Shown: in pieces, positions 41,211 through 50,300 of the stretch | Numbering within the stretch: the first letter of the stretch is position 1 | How the letters are laid out: the number at the start of each line of letters is the position of its first letter | NCBI GenBank assembly: GCA_028693055.1 | Contig: JAQUWD010000020.1 | Location: 1-57,556, forward strand | DNA: 57,556 nt | From: Eubacteriales bacterium | GTDB taxonomy: Bacteria; Bacillota; Clostridia; Christensenellales; Aristaeellaceae | Direction of reading: 5' to 3' | The notes under the pieces: generated by a model | The model's database searches: none | Seen by the model: only the letters and a program-made list of their open reading frames with translations | What the model was told of the DNA's origin: nothing | Made by a program: the position numbers and the translations under genes

Positions 41211-42029
41211 ATGCTTACAATCCGACGCGCTTTCTGTGCGCTTTTATGCTTTTTGATGCTGGGCGGTGTGTCTGCGTTAGGGGAGGTGGTCATTACCATA
41301 TCCGATCAGGGCGGTTCGTCCTCCATCGAGCAAAACGGCGGCCTGCTTTCTGGCGAAGCCGCCACGACAGACGCGGCTCCCGTAGAGGGGAACGCGGCAG
41401 CGCGGGAAGCCTTTATCAACGATATTTTGGCGCTGGCGGAAAAGGAATATGACGCAGCCGGCGGCAAAGCCCAGCGGGCTCAGTACAGCGGCGATATCTA
41501 TGTATGTAAAAACTTTACCGTTTACTTGTTTAGGCAAAATGCGGAAAAATATCGCTTGGCCGAGTATCCGGATGTGGAGTTAAAAATCCCGGATAATCTG
41601 CCCAAGGACGAATGCAAGGACTATGTATACGGCGTGGAATGGAAGGATGTCTCCGCCGCCGAGGGTAACCCCTTCGTGGTGGCGGCTCAGTTCCGTTACG
41701 ATTCCAACCTTTCCAAGGAAGAAAACCAAGAGGCGGCGCGGGCCTTTCTAAAGCAAGTTCAGCGGGGCGATTACTTTCAGATGGCGGCGAATTATTATTA
41801 TGGCGTAGGCGCGCATAGCATGATTTACACCGCCGATTACGACCCGGAAACCGACATGGTGCACTGGACGGATAGCAACATGAAGGGGGAAAAGCGAAAC
41901 GGCGAGCGCTACGGCTATGTGCAGTTTGACGCAGAAAAGAAGATTGACTGGTTTGTAGACGCGTTTTGCCGAAAGAAGTACGGCGCGACTTTGTACAGAC
42001 TTCGGGACGATATCATCTACGCGCCGTAA
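41211..42029 (+). CDS. Secreted protein with a possible papain/NlpC-like core
   Basis: 272 residues from the ATG at 41211; AAAGGAG lies 11 nt upstream and the ATG at 41178 lacks an SD. A signal peptide (RRAFCALLCFLMLGGVSALG) is followed by a low-complexity linker. The mature part has YVCKNFTVYLFRQNAEKY, GAHSMIYTADYDPETDMVHWTDSN and DWFVDAFCRKKYGATLYRL. A Cys at the start of a helix followed by a His-Ser-containing strand resembles the order in NlpC/CHAP-like cysteine peptidases. I cannot assign a family with confidence. It has its own likely promoter (TTGCGC, then TATGAT near 41160-41180). Confidence 0.7.
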   Translation: MLTIRRAFCALLCFLMLGGVSALGEVVITISDQGGSSSIEQNGGLLSGEAATTDAAPVEGNAAAREAFINDILALAEKEYDAAGGKAQRAQYSGDIYVCKNFTVYLFRQNAEKYRLAEYPDVELKIPDNLPKDECKDYVYGVEWKDVSAAEGNPFVVAAQFRYDSNLSKEENQEAARAFLKQVQRGDYFQMAANYYYGVGAHSMIYTADYDPETDMVHWTDSNMKGEKRNGERYGYVQFDAEKKIDWFVDAFCRKKYGATLYRLRDDIIYAP

Positions 42030-42067
42030 CAGGGCGCTGTAGCTATAGAAAGAGAGTGCGGTAAAAA

Positions 42068-43351
42068 ATGAAGTACCTACTAGTAATCGGCGACGGCATG
42101 GCCGACGCTCCCCTGCCCCAGCTCGCGGGCAAGACCCCGCTGGAAGCGCTGGCGCTAAATGCCTTTGACCGAGCGGCGGGCTGCTATTGCGGTCGAGCGC
42201 TAACTGTTCCGCACGGCATGCCGCCGGGAAGCGACACCGCGATTTTGAGCATTTTCGGCTATGCGCCGCAGACGTATTATACCGGCCGCAGCGTGCTGGA
42301 AGCGGCGGGCATGGGGGTGAAGCTGCCCTCCGGGAGCCTTAGCTTTCGGGTGAATCTCTGCGCCGTAACCCCTGACGAGCAGGGGCGACTTGTCATCCGC
42401 AGCCACAATGGCGGCAACATTCATGGCGTGGAAGCGACCACGCTGATGAACGATCTATTGGAGGATGGGGTTTTTGCCGATATGATGAAGCGGGCCGGGC
42501 TAGCGATAACCGTCACCGACACTTTTCGTCATGTAGGCGTGATGAAGTCCGACGCAAGGGATTTGCAGGCCGTGCGGCTGACGGAGCCTCACAATGTGCT
42601 GGAGCAGGTTATTGAGCCGTATCTGCCCCATTTGGAGCGCGCGACGGAGGACCCGGCGGCGATTCGGCTGGCGGAGGATATTCGTGGGCTGATGGAGCGC
42701 AGCTATGAGGTGCTCAAGAACCACCCCATCAATCAGCGTCGAGTCTCTGGCGGGCAGCTGCCTGCTACCATGATCTGGCCTTGGGGAGCGGCTACAGCGG
42801 TAGAGCTGCCATCCTTTCGGGAAAAGTACGGACATGACGGTACCGTGGTCAGCGCAGTGCCGCTGGTCTGGGGCATCGCAGGGCTGGCTGGGCTGAAAAC
42901 ACCTCATGTAGACGGCGCAAACGGCGATTTGGACACCAATTACGAGGGGAAGGTAGCCTGTGCCTTGGAAGCGCTGAAAAACGGAGACGATTTTGCCGCC
43001 GTTCATATTGAAGCGCCGGATGAAATGTCCCATGCGGGGGATTTGGGCAAAAAGCTAGAGGCTATCCAGAATGTGGAGTATCGCGTAGTGGGACCGCTTT
43101 TGGACGAGATGACCCGGCGGGGCGAGGATTTCCGGCTTCTATTGCTAAGCGACCATCCCACCTTGCTAACCACTCGCACCCATGACGGCCATCCCGTCCC
43201 TTATGCCATTTATGACAGCCGGGTGGTTAGAAAAGCACTGGACGCAGGCAAGGCCATTCCCACCCGAAAATTCTGCGAGAAGGAAATGGAATGCGAGCCG
43301 GTGCTGATGGACGGCACGGATTTGATTAAGCTTTTGTTTGAGCAGCTGTAA
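42068..43351 (+). CDS. apgM: ApgM-type cofactor-independent phosphoglycerate mutase (or homoserine kinase-like)
   Basis: 427 residues of COG3635. The alkaline-phosphatase-fold metal site is IGDGMAD, the phospho-acceptor serine lies in PPGSDTAILSIFGY, and HIEAPDEMSHAGD and LLLSDHPT supply further metal ligands. The family interconverts 2- and 3-phosphoglycerate. Some COG3635 members have been described as alternative homoserine kinases, so with dapF/dapL nearby an aspartate-family role is an option. The ribosome binding site AAAGAGAG is weak to moderate. Confidence 0.87.
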   Translation: MKYLLVIGDGMADAPLPQLAGKTPLEALALNAFDRAAGCYCGRALTVPHGMPPGSDTAILSIFGYAPQTYYTGRSVLEAAGMGVKLPSGSLSFRVNLCAVTPDEQGRLVIRSHNGGNIHGVEATTLMNDLLEDGVFADMMKRAGLAITVTDTFRHVGVMKSDARDLQAVRLTEPHNVLEQVIEPYLPHLERATEDPAAIRLAEDIRGLMERSYEVLKNHPINQRRVSGGQLPATMIWPWGAATAVELPSFREKYGHDGTVVSAVPLVWGIAGLAGLKTPHVDGANGDLDTNYEGKVACALEALKNGDDFAAVHIEAPDEMSHAGDLGKKLEAIQNVEYRVVGPLLDEMTRRGEDFRLLLLSDHPTLLTTRTHDGHPVPYAIYDSRVVRKALDAGKAIPTRKFCEKEMECEPVLMDGTDLIKLLFEQL

Positions 43352-43366
43352 GGACTGCATGAAATT

Positions 43367-43425
43367 GGGATCGTATCCTGCTTCCCTCACCTAATAGTGG
43401 GTAAAGCAGGATACGATCCCTTCTT
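43367..43425. terminator. Long-stem bidirectional terminator after apgM
   Basis: A 17-bp perfect outer stem (GGGATCGTATCCTGCTT at 43367-43383 with its complement at 43404-43420), an inner CAC/GTG helix, then TTCTTT. It separates convergent genes. The outer stem resembles the cloverleaf at 38837 (GGGAxxGTATC). Confidence 0.85.
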
Positions 43426-43470
43426 TATTAATCAGTCTGCGCTGCAGAGCCGACGGCTACTACTTACCCG

Positions 43471-44376
43471 TCACAGCTTCGCGCCCAGCCAACTCGCCAG
43501 ATCGGCATAGACCTCTTCCCTGTTTAATTCGTTGAACATCTCGTGCCGCCCGTCAGGGTAGAGCTTTAGGGTAACATCCTTGACCCCGGCGGCCTTCAGC
43601 TCCTCATAAACCTTGGTAACGCCCTTGCCGTTGGCTCCCACCGGGTCATGGTCGCCGGAGAAAATCAAGATGGGGATATCCTTGATCATCGCGCCCAGCT
43701 TGTCGGGATACAGCTGTTTTAGCCCCGTAAACAGATCGGCGTAGGCGCGGGCGGTGAAGGGAAAGCCGCAGAGAGGATCGGCGTTATACTTCGCCACCTG
43801 CTCTTCATCACGGCTGAGCCAGTCGCTTTCTGTTTTTGGGTTATCCACCTGCTTGTTGTTGGCGGAAAAGTTCATGTTGTGCAAAATCATGCTGGGCTTC
43901 TGCCCTTGCCCCAGCAGGCATTGCAGCCCGGCAATGGCGCTTCCGGCCGCTAGAATGGGCTTGTCAAAATGGCCGGTGCCGCTGATGATGACCCCGGCAA
44001 GACCTGCTTCGTATTTGAGGCAGTAGGTGCGCACAACAAAGCTGCCCATGCTGTGCCCCAATAGAAAATAGGGCAGCCGAGGAAACTGTGCCTGCGTATC
44101 CTTGCGCAGCCGATGGGTATCGTCGAGCAGCGCGTCCCAGCCGTTTTTGTCGGTGAAATAGCCCTTGATTTTGGCGTTAGGGCCGTGGCCCAAATGGGTG
44201 TGACCCACGACGATGTAACCGGCTGCGTTTAACGCGCAGGCTACCCCATCGTAACGATCAATATGCTCCGCCATGCCATGTACCAGCTGAACAATTCCTT
44301 TTGCTTCGCCCTCCACAGGCCAGAGACATTTGTCCAGCGTTTCCCCCGTAACCGATAAAAACGTATCCTTTATCAT
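43471..44376 (-). CDS. Alpha/beta hydrolase, monoacylglycerol-lipase type
   Basis: 301 residues. The oxyanion segment is LVHGMAEHIDRY, the nucleophile elbow GHSMGS, the acid SGDHDPVG and the histidine DGRHEM, a complete catalytic triad. There is a cap domain of about 90 residues and no signal peptide, so it is cytoplasmic. Family members hydrolyse lysophospholipids or monoacylglycerols. Monocistronic on the minus strand. Confidence 0.9.
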   Translation of the reverse strand: MIKDTFLSVTGETLDKCLWPVEGEAKGIVQLVHGMAEHIDRYDGVACALNAAGYIVVGHTHLGHGPNAKIKGYFTDKNGWDALLDDTHRLRKDTQAQFPRLPYFLLGHSMGSFVVRTYCLKYEAGLAGVIISGTGHFDKPILAAGSAIAGLQCLLGQGQKPSMILHNMNFSANNKQVDNPKTESDWLSRDEEQVAKYNADPLCGFPFTARAYADLFTGLKQLYPDKLGAMIKDIPILIFSGDHDPVGANGKGVTKVYEELKAAGVKDVTLKLYPDGRHEMFNELNREEVYADLASWLGAKL

Positions 44377-44588
44377 CAGAAAGCCGCCTCCTTATTCCCT
44401 TGTCCTTGCGTCTATTATATCACGGCGGCGGCTTTTCCTCAATCGCCGCGTTCCTTTCCGGCAACCCTTTTTGGCCGAAGGAAAGCCTTGCCGAGGATTG
44501 GCACGTTATGGTATCCTGTAGTGGGTTCATGGTGTGATCGCTAGGTATCCGCCATTGCTCGATTGAATGAAATGAAAGGCTGAATGAT

Positions 44589-45119
44589 ATGGAAGTAACA
44601 ATAAGACAAGTAAAGCTTGAAGAGCGAGAAATCCTTGCCAATCTTTTGGAAAAATACAGCTATGAGTTTTCGCAATACAACAAGCTGGATGTAAACAGCC
44701 TGGGATTATATGGCTATCCATATCTTGATTACTATTGGACCGAATCCAAACGTTGGGCTTATTTCGTGGAGGTCAACGGTAAATTGGCTGGGTTTATCAT
44801 GGTGAACGATTATCCGGAGGTTCCGGAGGAAAAAACAGATTATTGTATATCCGAGTTTTTCATCCTATCCAAATATCGTAGGAACGGGGTCGGTAAAGAA
44901 AGCCTGTATCAGGTGCTCAAGCTGCATCGCGGTAAATGGCAGCTCAAGAGACATCCCCATAATATTGGCTCTGTTTATTTTTGGAATTCCGTCATCAATG
45001 AATATACCAACGGCAATTTTAGACTGATCGAGGCATACCCCAACCATGAGGTGGATTATGAGGATGGAACGCCGGCAGATGTATTCTTTTTTGAGAACAA
45101 AGACCCACGCTTCGATTAA
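44589..45119 (+). CDS. GNAT family acetyltransferase
   Basis: 176 residues. The fold is seen in YFVEVNGKLAGFIMVND, then EFFILSKYRRNGVGKESLYQVLKLH (acetyl-CoA loop RRNGVG) and the C-terminal strand. The sequence is more AT-rich than its neighbours and the substrate is unknown. It ends 28 bp from the convergent nitroreductase gene. Confidence 0.85.
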   Translation: MEVTIRQVKLEEREILANLLEKYSYEFSQYNKLDVNSLGLYGYPYLDYYWTESKRWAYFVEVNGKLAGFIMVNDYPEVPEEKTDYCISEFFILSKYRRNGVGKESLYQVLKLHRGKWQLKRHPHNIGSVYFWNSVINEYTNGNFRLIEAYPNHEVDYEDGTPADVFFFENKDPRFD

Positions 45120-45147
45120 GGCCTAGGGACAGACAGCCCATCTTTGC

Positions 45148-45894
45148 TCAACCGTCGTATTCCTTCCAGTATTCGCCTGCTGAACGGCTCATTTCCTTAG
45201 AAAAGCCGCTCATGTACTTCCGGGTGCAAAAGGCGGTGATCCAGCGGTCAAAGTCCCATTCCGCCCCGGTTTGCTGACGGGCGGCGCGCTCGGCAAACAT
45301 CTCGCGCAGCTCGCTTTCCTCCAACCGGCGGTAGCCGTTTTCGTGAACAATGTGGGAAAGGGCAAAGCGCTGGGGCTTGGTGCGCTCGAGCTGTTTTTCC
45401 GTAGGGTAGCCTAGCACCAGCATTGCGCAGGGGAAAACGCCGTCCGGCAGGGTGAGCAGCTCCTTGATTCGCTCGCGGTTTTCGATGATATCACCGATGT
45501 AACAGGAGCCAAGGCCAAGGCTTTCCGCCGCGACCACTGCATTCTGGGCGGCGATGCACGCGTCGCTGACTGCCAGCATTAAATCCCCCGGTCCGGCAGG
45601 ACGGGGCTCGCAGCCCGCCGCTAAATAGGCGTCCCGCCATTTGACACAGTCCGCCGTAAAAACCAGCACGATGGGAGCAACGGCAATAAAAGGCTGATAA
45701 TCACAGGCCACGGATAGCTGGGTTTTCAGCTCCGGGTTTGTAATATCCAAAATGGTATAAAGCTGCTGATTCCCGGCGGTGGGGGCTTGCGCCGCCGCCG
45801 ATAGAATTTCCTGCTTCACCGCCTCCTCCACGGGGCGGTTTTCAAATACCCGCACGGACTTGCGGTGGTAGAGGCTTTGGATGATATCGTTCAT
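45148..45894 (-). CDS. Nitroreductase family protein (NfsA/FRP-like)
   Basis: 248 residues from the ATG (MNDIIQSLYHRKSVRVF) behind AAGGAG; the longer frame overlaps uvrB. FMN-binding features are HRKSVRVFENRPV, AAAQAPTAGNQQLY and SLGLGSCYIGDIIENRERIKELL. Such enzymes reduce nitro compounds, quinones or flavins using NAD(P)H. It follows uvrB by 13 bp on the same strand. Confidence 0.9.
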   Translation of the reverse strand: MNDIIQSLYHRKSVRVFENRPVEEAVKQEILSAAAQAPTAGNQQLYTILDITNPELKTQLSVACDYQPFIAVAPIVLVFTADCVKWRDAYLAAGCEPRPAGPGDLMLAVSDACIAAQNAVVAAESLGLGSCYIGDIIENRERIKELLTLPDGVFPCAMLVLGYPTEKQLERTKPQRFALSHIVHENGYRRLEESELREMFAERAARQQTGAEWDFDRWITAFCTRKYMSGFSKEMSRSAGEYWKEYDG

Positions 45895-45907
45895 CGCTGG
45901 TTTCTCC

Positions 45908-47914
45908 TTAAAACTTCTTCTTGCGGTGCCGCCGCATTTGGGGCTTTTGGATGCCGTCCTTCTTTTCTCCCTTGAGGTTGAACAGCTCGTCCCGAAGCTT
46001 GGCCGCCTTTTCAAAGTCCAACGCCTTGGCCGCCGAGAGCATCTGATCCTCGATGCTCTTCATCAGCTCCTGTATCTCTTCGTCGGTCATGGTATCGGGC
46101 GCGCCCGCCTTCATATCGTTGGTGATCTTCAGCAGCGCCTGCACGGTGCTCTTTACGCTCTGGGGTGTGATGCCGTGGAGCTTGTTGTAGGCCTCCTGCA
46201 ACGCTCGGCGGCGGTTGGTTTCATTGATGGCCTTCTCCATGCTCTCGGTCAATACGTCGCCGTAGAGGATGACGCGACCGTCCACATTGCGGGCCGCGCG
46301 GCCGATGGTTTGAATCAAAGAGGTTTCACTGCGCAAAAACCCTTCCTTGTCCGCGTCCATGATGGCCACCAAGCTGACCTCCGGCATGTCCAGACCTTCC
46401 CGCAGCAGGTTAATGCCTACCAGCACGTCAAATTCGCCCAGTCGCAGGTCGCGGATGAGCTGGGTACGTTCCATGGTCTGGATATCACTATGAAGGTATT
46501 TGACGCGGATTCCAAGATTTTTCAGGTAATCGGTGAGACTCTCGGCCATGCGCTTGGTGAGGGTGGTTACCAGCACTCGCTCGTTCTTTTCCACGGTTTT
46601 GTGGATTTCGCCCACAAGATCGTCCACCTGCCCTGTGGCGGGGCGCAGCAAAATCAAGGGATCAATCAAGCCCGTGGGGCGAATGATCTGCTCCACGGTG
46701 TTTTCACTGATGGAAAGCTCGTAATCCCCCGGTGTGGCGCTGACGTAGATCACCTGATTGACCCGCTGCTTAAACTCGTCAAAAACGAGGGGCCGGTTGT
46801 CGAAGGCGGAGGGGAGACGGAAGCCGTAATCCACCAAGTTTTTTTTGCGAGCATGGTCGCCGTTATACATTCCCCGCACCTGGGGCAAGGTCACGTGGCT
46901 TTCGTCGATAAACATAAGGAAATCCTTGGGAAAATAGTCTAGCAGACTATAGGGCGCGTCGCCGGGCTTGCGGCCGTCAAAGTAGCGGCTGTAGTTTTCG
47001 ATGCCGGTGCAAAAGCCGATTTGCCGCATCATTTCTAAATCGTAGCGGGTGCGCTGTTTTAGGCGTAGGGCGTAAATGGGCTGGTTCTCGTCCTCCAGCT
47101 CCTGTACCCGCGCTTCCAGATCCCGTTCGATAAATTCCAAATTATTGTTCATGTTGTCCCGATCCATGGCATAGTGTGTGGCAGGGAACACCATTGCGTG
47201 CTCCAGGGTGCTGACCACAGCCCCGGATACCGCGTCAATCTCCCGAATCCGCTCGATTTCGTCGCCGAAAAACTCGATGCGCAGGGCATGCTCCCGCTCG
47301 TTTGCAGGAATAATTTCCAGCACATCTCCGCGTACCCGAAAGCTGCCGCGGGTAAAATCATAATCGTTGCGGGTGTACTGGATTTCGATCAGGCGTTGAA
47401 TCAGCTTATCCCGGTTTAGCTCCATGCCGGGGCGCATGCTGACCATCATGCCCTCGTATTCGCTGGGGTCGCCCATGGAGTAAATGCAGCTGACGCTAGC
47501 GACGATGATGACGTCCTTGCGCTCACGGACGGCAGCAGTGGCGCTATGGCGCAGACGGTCGATTTCCTCATTGATGGACGCGTCCTTTTCAATGTAGGTA
47601 TCGCTGGCGGCAATGTAGGCCTCGGGCTGGTAATAATCATAATAGCTGACGAAGTATTCCATGGCGCTGTCGGGGAAAAAGGCGCGAAGCTCACTGCAAA
47701 GCTGGGCTGCCAGCGTTTTGTTATGAGCCAGCACCAAGGTAGGCTTCTGTACCCGCTCGATTACGGAAGCCATGGTAAAGGTTTTGCCGCTGCCGGTAAC
47801 GCCTAGGAGCACCTGATTTTTTTTGCCTTCCTCAACACCCCGGGTCAGCGCGTCGATGGCTGCGGGTTGATCGCCTGAGGGCGGATAAGGGGCTTTTAAC
47901 ACAAATCGGTTCAT
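45908..47914 (-). CDS. uvrB: Excinuclease ABC subunit B
   Basis: 668 residues, normal for UvrB, from the ATG ([20 protein letters not shown]) after AAAGGAC. Walker [13 protein letters not shown], the beta-hairpin region [21 protein letters not shown], the DEAD-box-like DESHVTLPQ, helicase motifs V/VI in [12 protein letters not shown] and QTIGRAARN, and a C-terminal UVR motif that binds UvrC ([12 protein letters not shown]). Damage verification in nucleotide excision repair. Confidence 0.97.
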   Translation of the reverse strand: MNRFVLKAPYPPSGDQPAAIDALTRGVEEGKKNQVLLGVTGSGKTFTMASVIERVQKPTLVLAHNKTLAAQLCSELRAFFPDSAMEYFVSYYDYYQPEAYIAASDTYIEKDASINEEIDRLRHSATAAVRERKDVIIVASVSCIYSMGDPSEYEGMMVSMRPGMELNRDKLIQRLIEIQYTRNDYDFTRGSFRVRGDVLEIIPANEREHALRIEFFGDEIERIREIDAVSGAVVSTLEHAMVFPATHYAMDRDNMNNNLEFIERDLEARVQELEDENQPIYALRLKQRTRYDLEMMRQIGFCTGIENYSRYFDGRKPGDAPYSLLDYFPKDFLMFIDESHVTLPQVRGMYNGDHARKKNLVDYGFRLPSAFDNRPLVFDEFKQRVNQVIYVSATPGDYELSISENTVEQIIRPTGLIDPLILLRPATGQVDDLVGEIHKTVEKNERVLVTTLTKRMAESLTDYLKNLGIRVKYLHSDIQTMERTQLIRDLRLGEFDVLVGINLLREGLDMPEVSLVAIMDADKEGFLRSETSLIQTIGRAARNVDGRVILYGDVLTESMEKAINETNRRRALQEAYNKLHGITPQSVKSTVQALLKITNDMKAGAPDTMTDEEIQELMKSIEDQMLSAAKALDFEKAAKLRDELFNLKGEKKDGIQKPQMRRHRKKKF

Positions 47915-47945
47915 GTGGCTTGCGTCCTTTCGAAAAGCTGCCCTG

Positions 47946-47951
47946 ATTATA
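47946..47951 (-). promoter_or_regulatory. -10 element of uvrB
   Basis: TATAAT on the reverse strand, 32 bp before the ATG. I see no good -35 at 16-18 bp, and no clear LexA box. Confidence 0.45.
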
Positions 47952-48154
47952 TCATTTTTCCCAGCAATGGAAAAGGGCGGCAATGACAATTGGCGGCAGA
48001 AAGCCGACGAATCGGCTTTATCTAGCAGCCGCTATGCTGAGAAACCCTGCCGTGGAAATCCGCAAAACAAGAGCCTACATAGGTTGAAAAACCTTTCCAC
48101 AAAACATGAGGCGGCAGAAAACCGGCCAGAATGAGTGCGACAGGAGGGATGAAC

Positions 48155-48220
48155 ATGCTCAGAAACCAACTGCGGCGTGTCGCGCTTATTGAGGTGAGGA
48201 CGCCATGGCAACCTATCTAA
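48155..48220 (+). CDS. Possible 21-residue leader peptide overlapping murA
   Basis: ATG at 48155 (or 48149) just after AGGAGGG, encoding MLRNQLRRVALIEV and ending 16 bp inside murA in another frame. The SD is stronger than that of murA. It could couple translation to murA or be incidental. The rest of the 290-bp gap between uvrB and murA shows no other gene or recognisable promoter. Confidence 0.35.
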   Translation: MLRNQLRRVALIEVRTPWQPI

Positions 48221-49461
48221 TCAGACATAGCCCGGTGCTCAGCGGCGAGGTGGAGCTAAACGCCGCCAAAAATGCGGTGCTTCCGCTGCTGGCGGCGGGG
48301 CTGCTGACAGAGGATCCGCTCATTATTAAGGCGGTGCCGCGTATTACTGATGTGGAAACGCTTTTGCAAATCTTGCGGGACTGCGGCGCGGAGGTACAGC
48401 GTAGCGGCACAGATATTTCCATTTGTGCGTTGCACCCTCAAAGCCCAACCCACGAGGACAATATGCGCAAGCTTCGCGCCAGCATCCTCATTCTGGGCCC
48501 GATACTGGCACGGAGCGGCAGCGCGTGCGTGGGGCTGCCGGGGGGCTGCGCCATCGGGCAGCGGCCTATTGATCTGCATGTGAAGGGCTTTCAGGCCATG
48601 GGCGCGCAGGTTTATCCTTTGGGCGGCAAGCGTCAGCTTTCCGGTCGTCTGAGCGGGGCGAGAATTTACCTTGACCTGCCCAGCGTGGGAGCGACGGAAA
48701 ACCTGATGATGGCTGCCAGCATATCCGATGGAACGACAACCTTGGAAAACGCCGCTAAGGAACCGGAGATTGTGGACTTGGCCAATTGCCTTAACCAAAT
48801 GGGAGCCAGCATCACCGGGGCAGGTACGGGAACGGTAACCATCATGGGGGTGGAAAGGCTTCACGGAGCCATTTACAGCCCAATTTCCGACCGAGTAGAG
48901 GCAGGAACGCTGCTATGCGCCGCCGCAGTTACGGAAGGCAGCGTGCTGGTGCGCGGCGCTTGCGCGGAGCATTTGCGGTCGCTGCTGTTCAAGCTGAGCG
49001 AGGCGGGCGTGGGCGTGCGTGAGACCCATGTAGGCGTGCGGGTAAACGGTATGGCAGCGTCGCCCTTTGAGGTGCGCACGTTAGCTTACCCGGGATTTCC
49101 CACCGACATGCAAGCGCCGATGACCGTTGTAGCGCTTAAATGTCACGGAACCAGCATGATCCACGAAACGGTGTTTGAAAATCGCTTTATGCATGTGGGA
49201 GAGCTATCCCGGCTGGGAGCGCATATCCGGGTGGAAAACAACGTGGCGATGATCGACGGTGGGTATCCGCTGCGGGGCGCGGCGGTGAGAAGCACGGATT
49301 TACGGGCGGGCGCAGCGCTGATGATCGCCGGACTGATGGCGGAGGGTGAGACGGTGCTGAACGACCCGGCGGGGCATATTGAAAGAGGGTATCAGAATCT
49401 ACCGGAGAAGCTGCGCTCCTTGGGAGCGGATATCGAGAAGCTAGAAAATTATCCCCTATGA
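48205..49461 (+). CDS. murA: UDP-N-acetylglucosamine 1-carboxyvinyltransferase
   Basis: 418 residues with the EPSP-synthase-like double fold. N-terminal LNAAKNAVLPLLAA; the active-site cysteine at position 115 in LPGGCAIGQRPID, the residue alkylated by fosfomycin. It transfers enolpyruvate to UDP-GlcNAc, the first committed step of peptidoglycan synthesis. Bacillota often have two copies (MurA1/MurA2); which one this is cannot be told here. Confidence 0.95.
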   Translation: MATYLIRHSPVLSGEVELNAAKNAVLPLLAAGLLTEDPLIIKAVPRITDVETLLQILRDCGAEVQRSGTDISICALHPQSPTHEDNMRKLRASILILGPILARSGSACVGLPGGCAIGQRPIDLHVKGFQAMGAQVYPLGGKRQLSGRLSGARIYLDLPSVGATENLMMAASISDGTTTLENAAKEPEIVDLANCLNQMGASITGAGTGTVTIMGVERLHGAIYSPISDRVEAGTLLCAAAVTEGSVLVRGACAEHLRSLLFKLSEAGVGVRETHVGVRVNGMAASPFEVRTLAYPGFPTDMQAPMTVVALKCHGTSMIHETVFENRFMHVGELSRLGAHIRVENNVAMIDGGYPLRGAAVRSTDLRAGAALMIAGLMAEGETVLNDPAGHIERGYQNLPEKLRSLGADIEKLENYPL

Positions 49462-49521
49462 GAGAAAAGGAAAACACTGGATGCAGCACAAGCAGCTCCT
49501 TGTCAGCAGGGTAAGCAAAAG

Positions 49522-49556
49522 AAAAGAGGCCTTTCGCAGCGAGGCCTCTTTTCTTT
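49522..49556. terminator. Bidirectional terminator between murA and the PII-like gene
   Basis: AAAAGAGGCCT (49522-49532) pairs with AGGCCTCTTTT (49542-49552) around a 9-nt loop, giving T-runs on both strands. Confidence 0.9.
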
Positions 49557-49598
49557 GAAAAAGGTTCCAGTGCTTCCGTTGCAAAGCCCGCTAAGGAT

Positions 49599-50288
49599 TT
49601 ACAGCGCTTCTAGCTCCTCTGTCAAGCGAAAGCCCGCAATTTGATCCACGGGTAAGGAAAAACAGATCGCGTGCGCCTCGGTCTTTTGCCCAGCCTTCAG
49701 CATCACAGATTTCATAATTTCATTCCGATGCGCCTTTTCCGTGGCAATCAAAATGAGCTCCTTTTCATCCGCCAAGGATAGCCCAAAAAACTTTTCTGCG
49801 TTCAGTGCGTCCGTACCCTTCACGTGGAGCACTGTACCCCCGGTGGCATTGGCAGACCGCGCCGCATCCATGACCTGATCGGTACAGCCGCAATTGGCGA
49901 TCACAACCACAAGAGAATAGGGCATATCGTTCATATCTTTCTCCTCATTTCCCTCTGGGGAGGGATCGTTTAGAATGGCCTTCATCAGCGCATTTCCTCC
50001 TACACTTTCCAGCGGGATTGACATTGCGATTCCCGCCCCCGGCGTGTAAATCCGCAGCTTATACAAAAGCCCATGCATCAGCTCGGTTTTCAGGCAGTTG
50101 GGAATCAAGCTGAACAGCACAGCCTTTTCCGTAGCCTCCAACCCCAACAGATTCAAGGTCTGGTCGCTGGCTGTTCCAAGCCCCGGCATGCTCATCACCA
50201 CCGAGGCTTGCTTTTGTTCAAGGAACAGCTTAATACGCTCGCCGTTTTCACGTTCCGTAATGGTAATCACAAAGGATAGCTGATTCAT
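49599..50288 (-). CDS. Double PII-like signalling protein
   Basis: 229 residues made of two GlnB-like halves (about 1-105 and 120-229). Each has a beta-alpha-beta start (SFVITITERENGERIKLFL, and SLVVVIANCGCTDQVMDAARSANATGGTVLHVKG) and a repeat of the ATEKAVLFSLIPN/ATEKAHRNEIM type. PII-like proteins bind nucleotides or bicarbonate and control a membrane partner. The gene lies 12 bp after a DUF1538 transporter gene, the expected partner. A PII-like pair in one chain is unusual and may form a pseudo-trimer or hexamer surface. Confidence 0.8.
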   Translation of the reverse strand: MNQLSFVITITERENGERIKLFLEQKQASVVMSMPGLGTASDQTLNLLGLEATEKAVLFSLIPNCLKTELMHGLLYKLRIYTPGAGIAMSIPLESVGGNALMKAILNDPSPEGNEEKDMNDMPYSLVVVIANCGCTDQVMDAARSANATGGTVLHVKGTDALNAEKFFGLSLADEKELILIATEKAHRNEIMKSVMLKAGQKTEAHAICFSLPVDQIAGFRLTEELEAL

Positions 50289-50300
50289 AGTGCTCCCCTT

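Noticed and set aside
45881..46942. 353-codon forward ORF opposite uvrB
   Set aside because: UvrB is unmistakable on the other strand; the antisense frame has His/Gln/Val-rich shadow composition and no SD.
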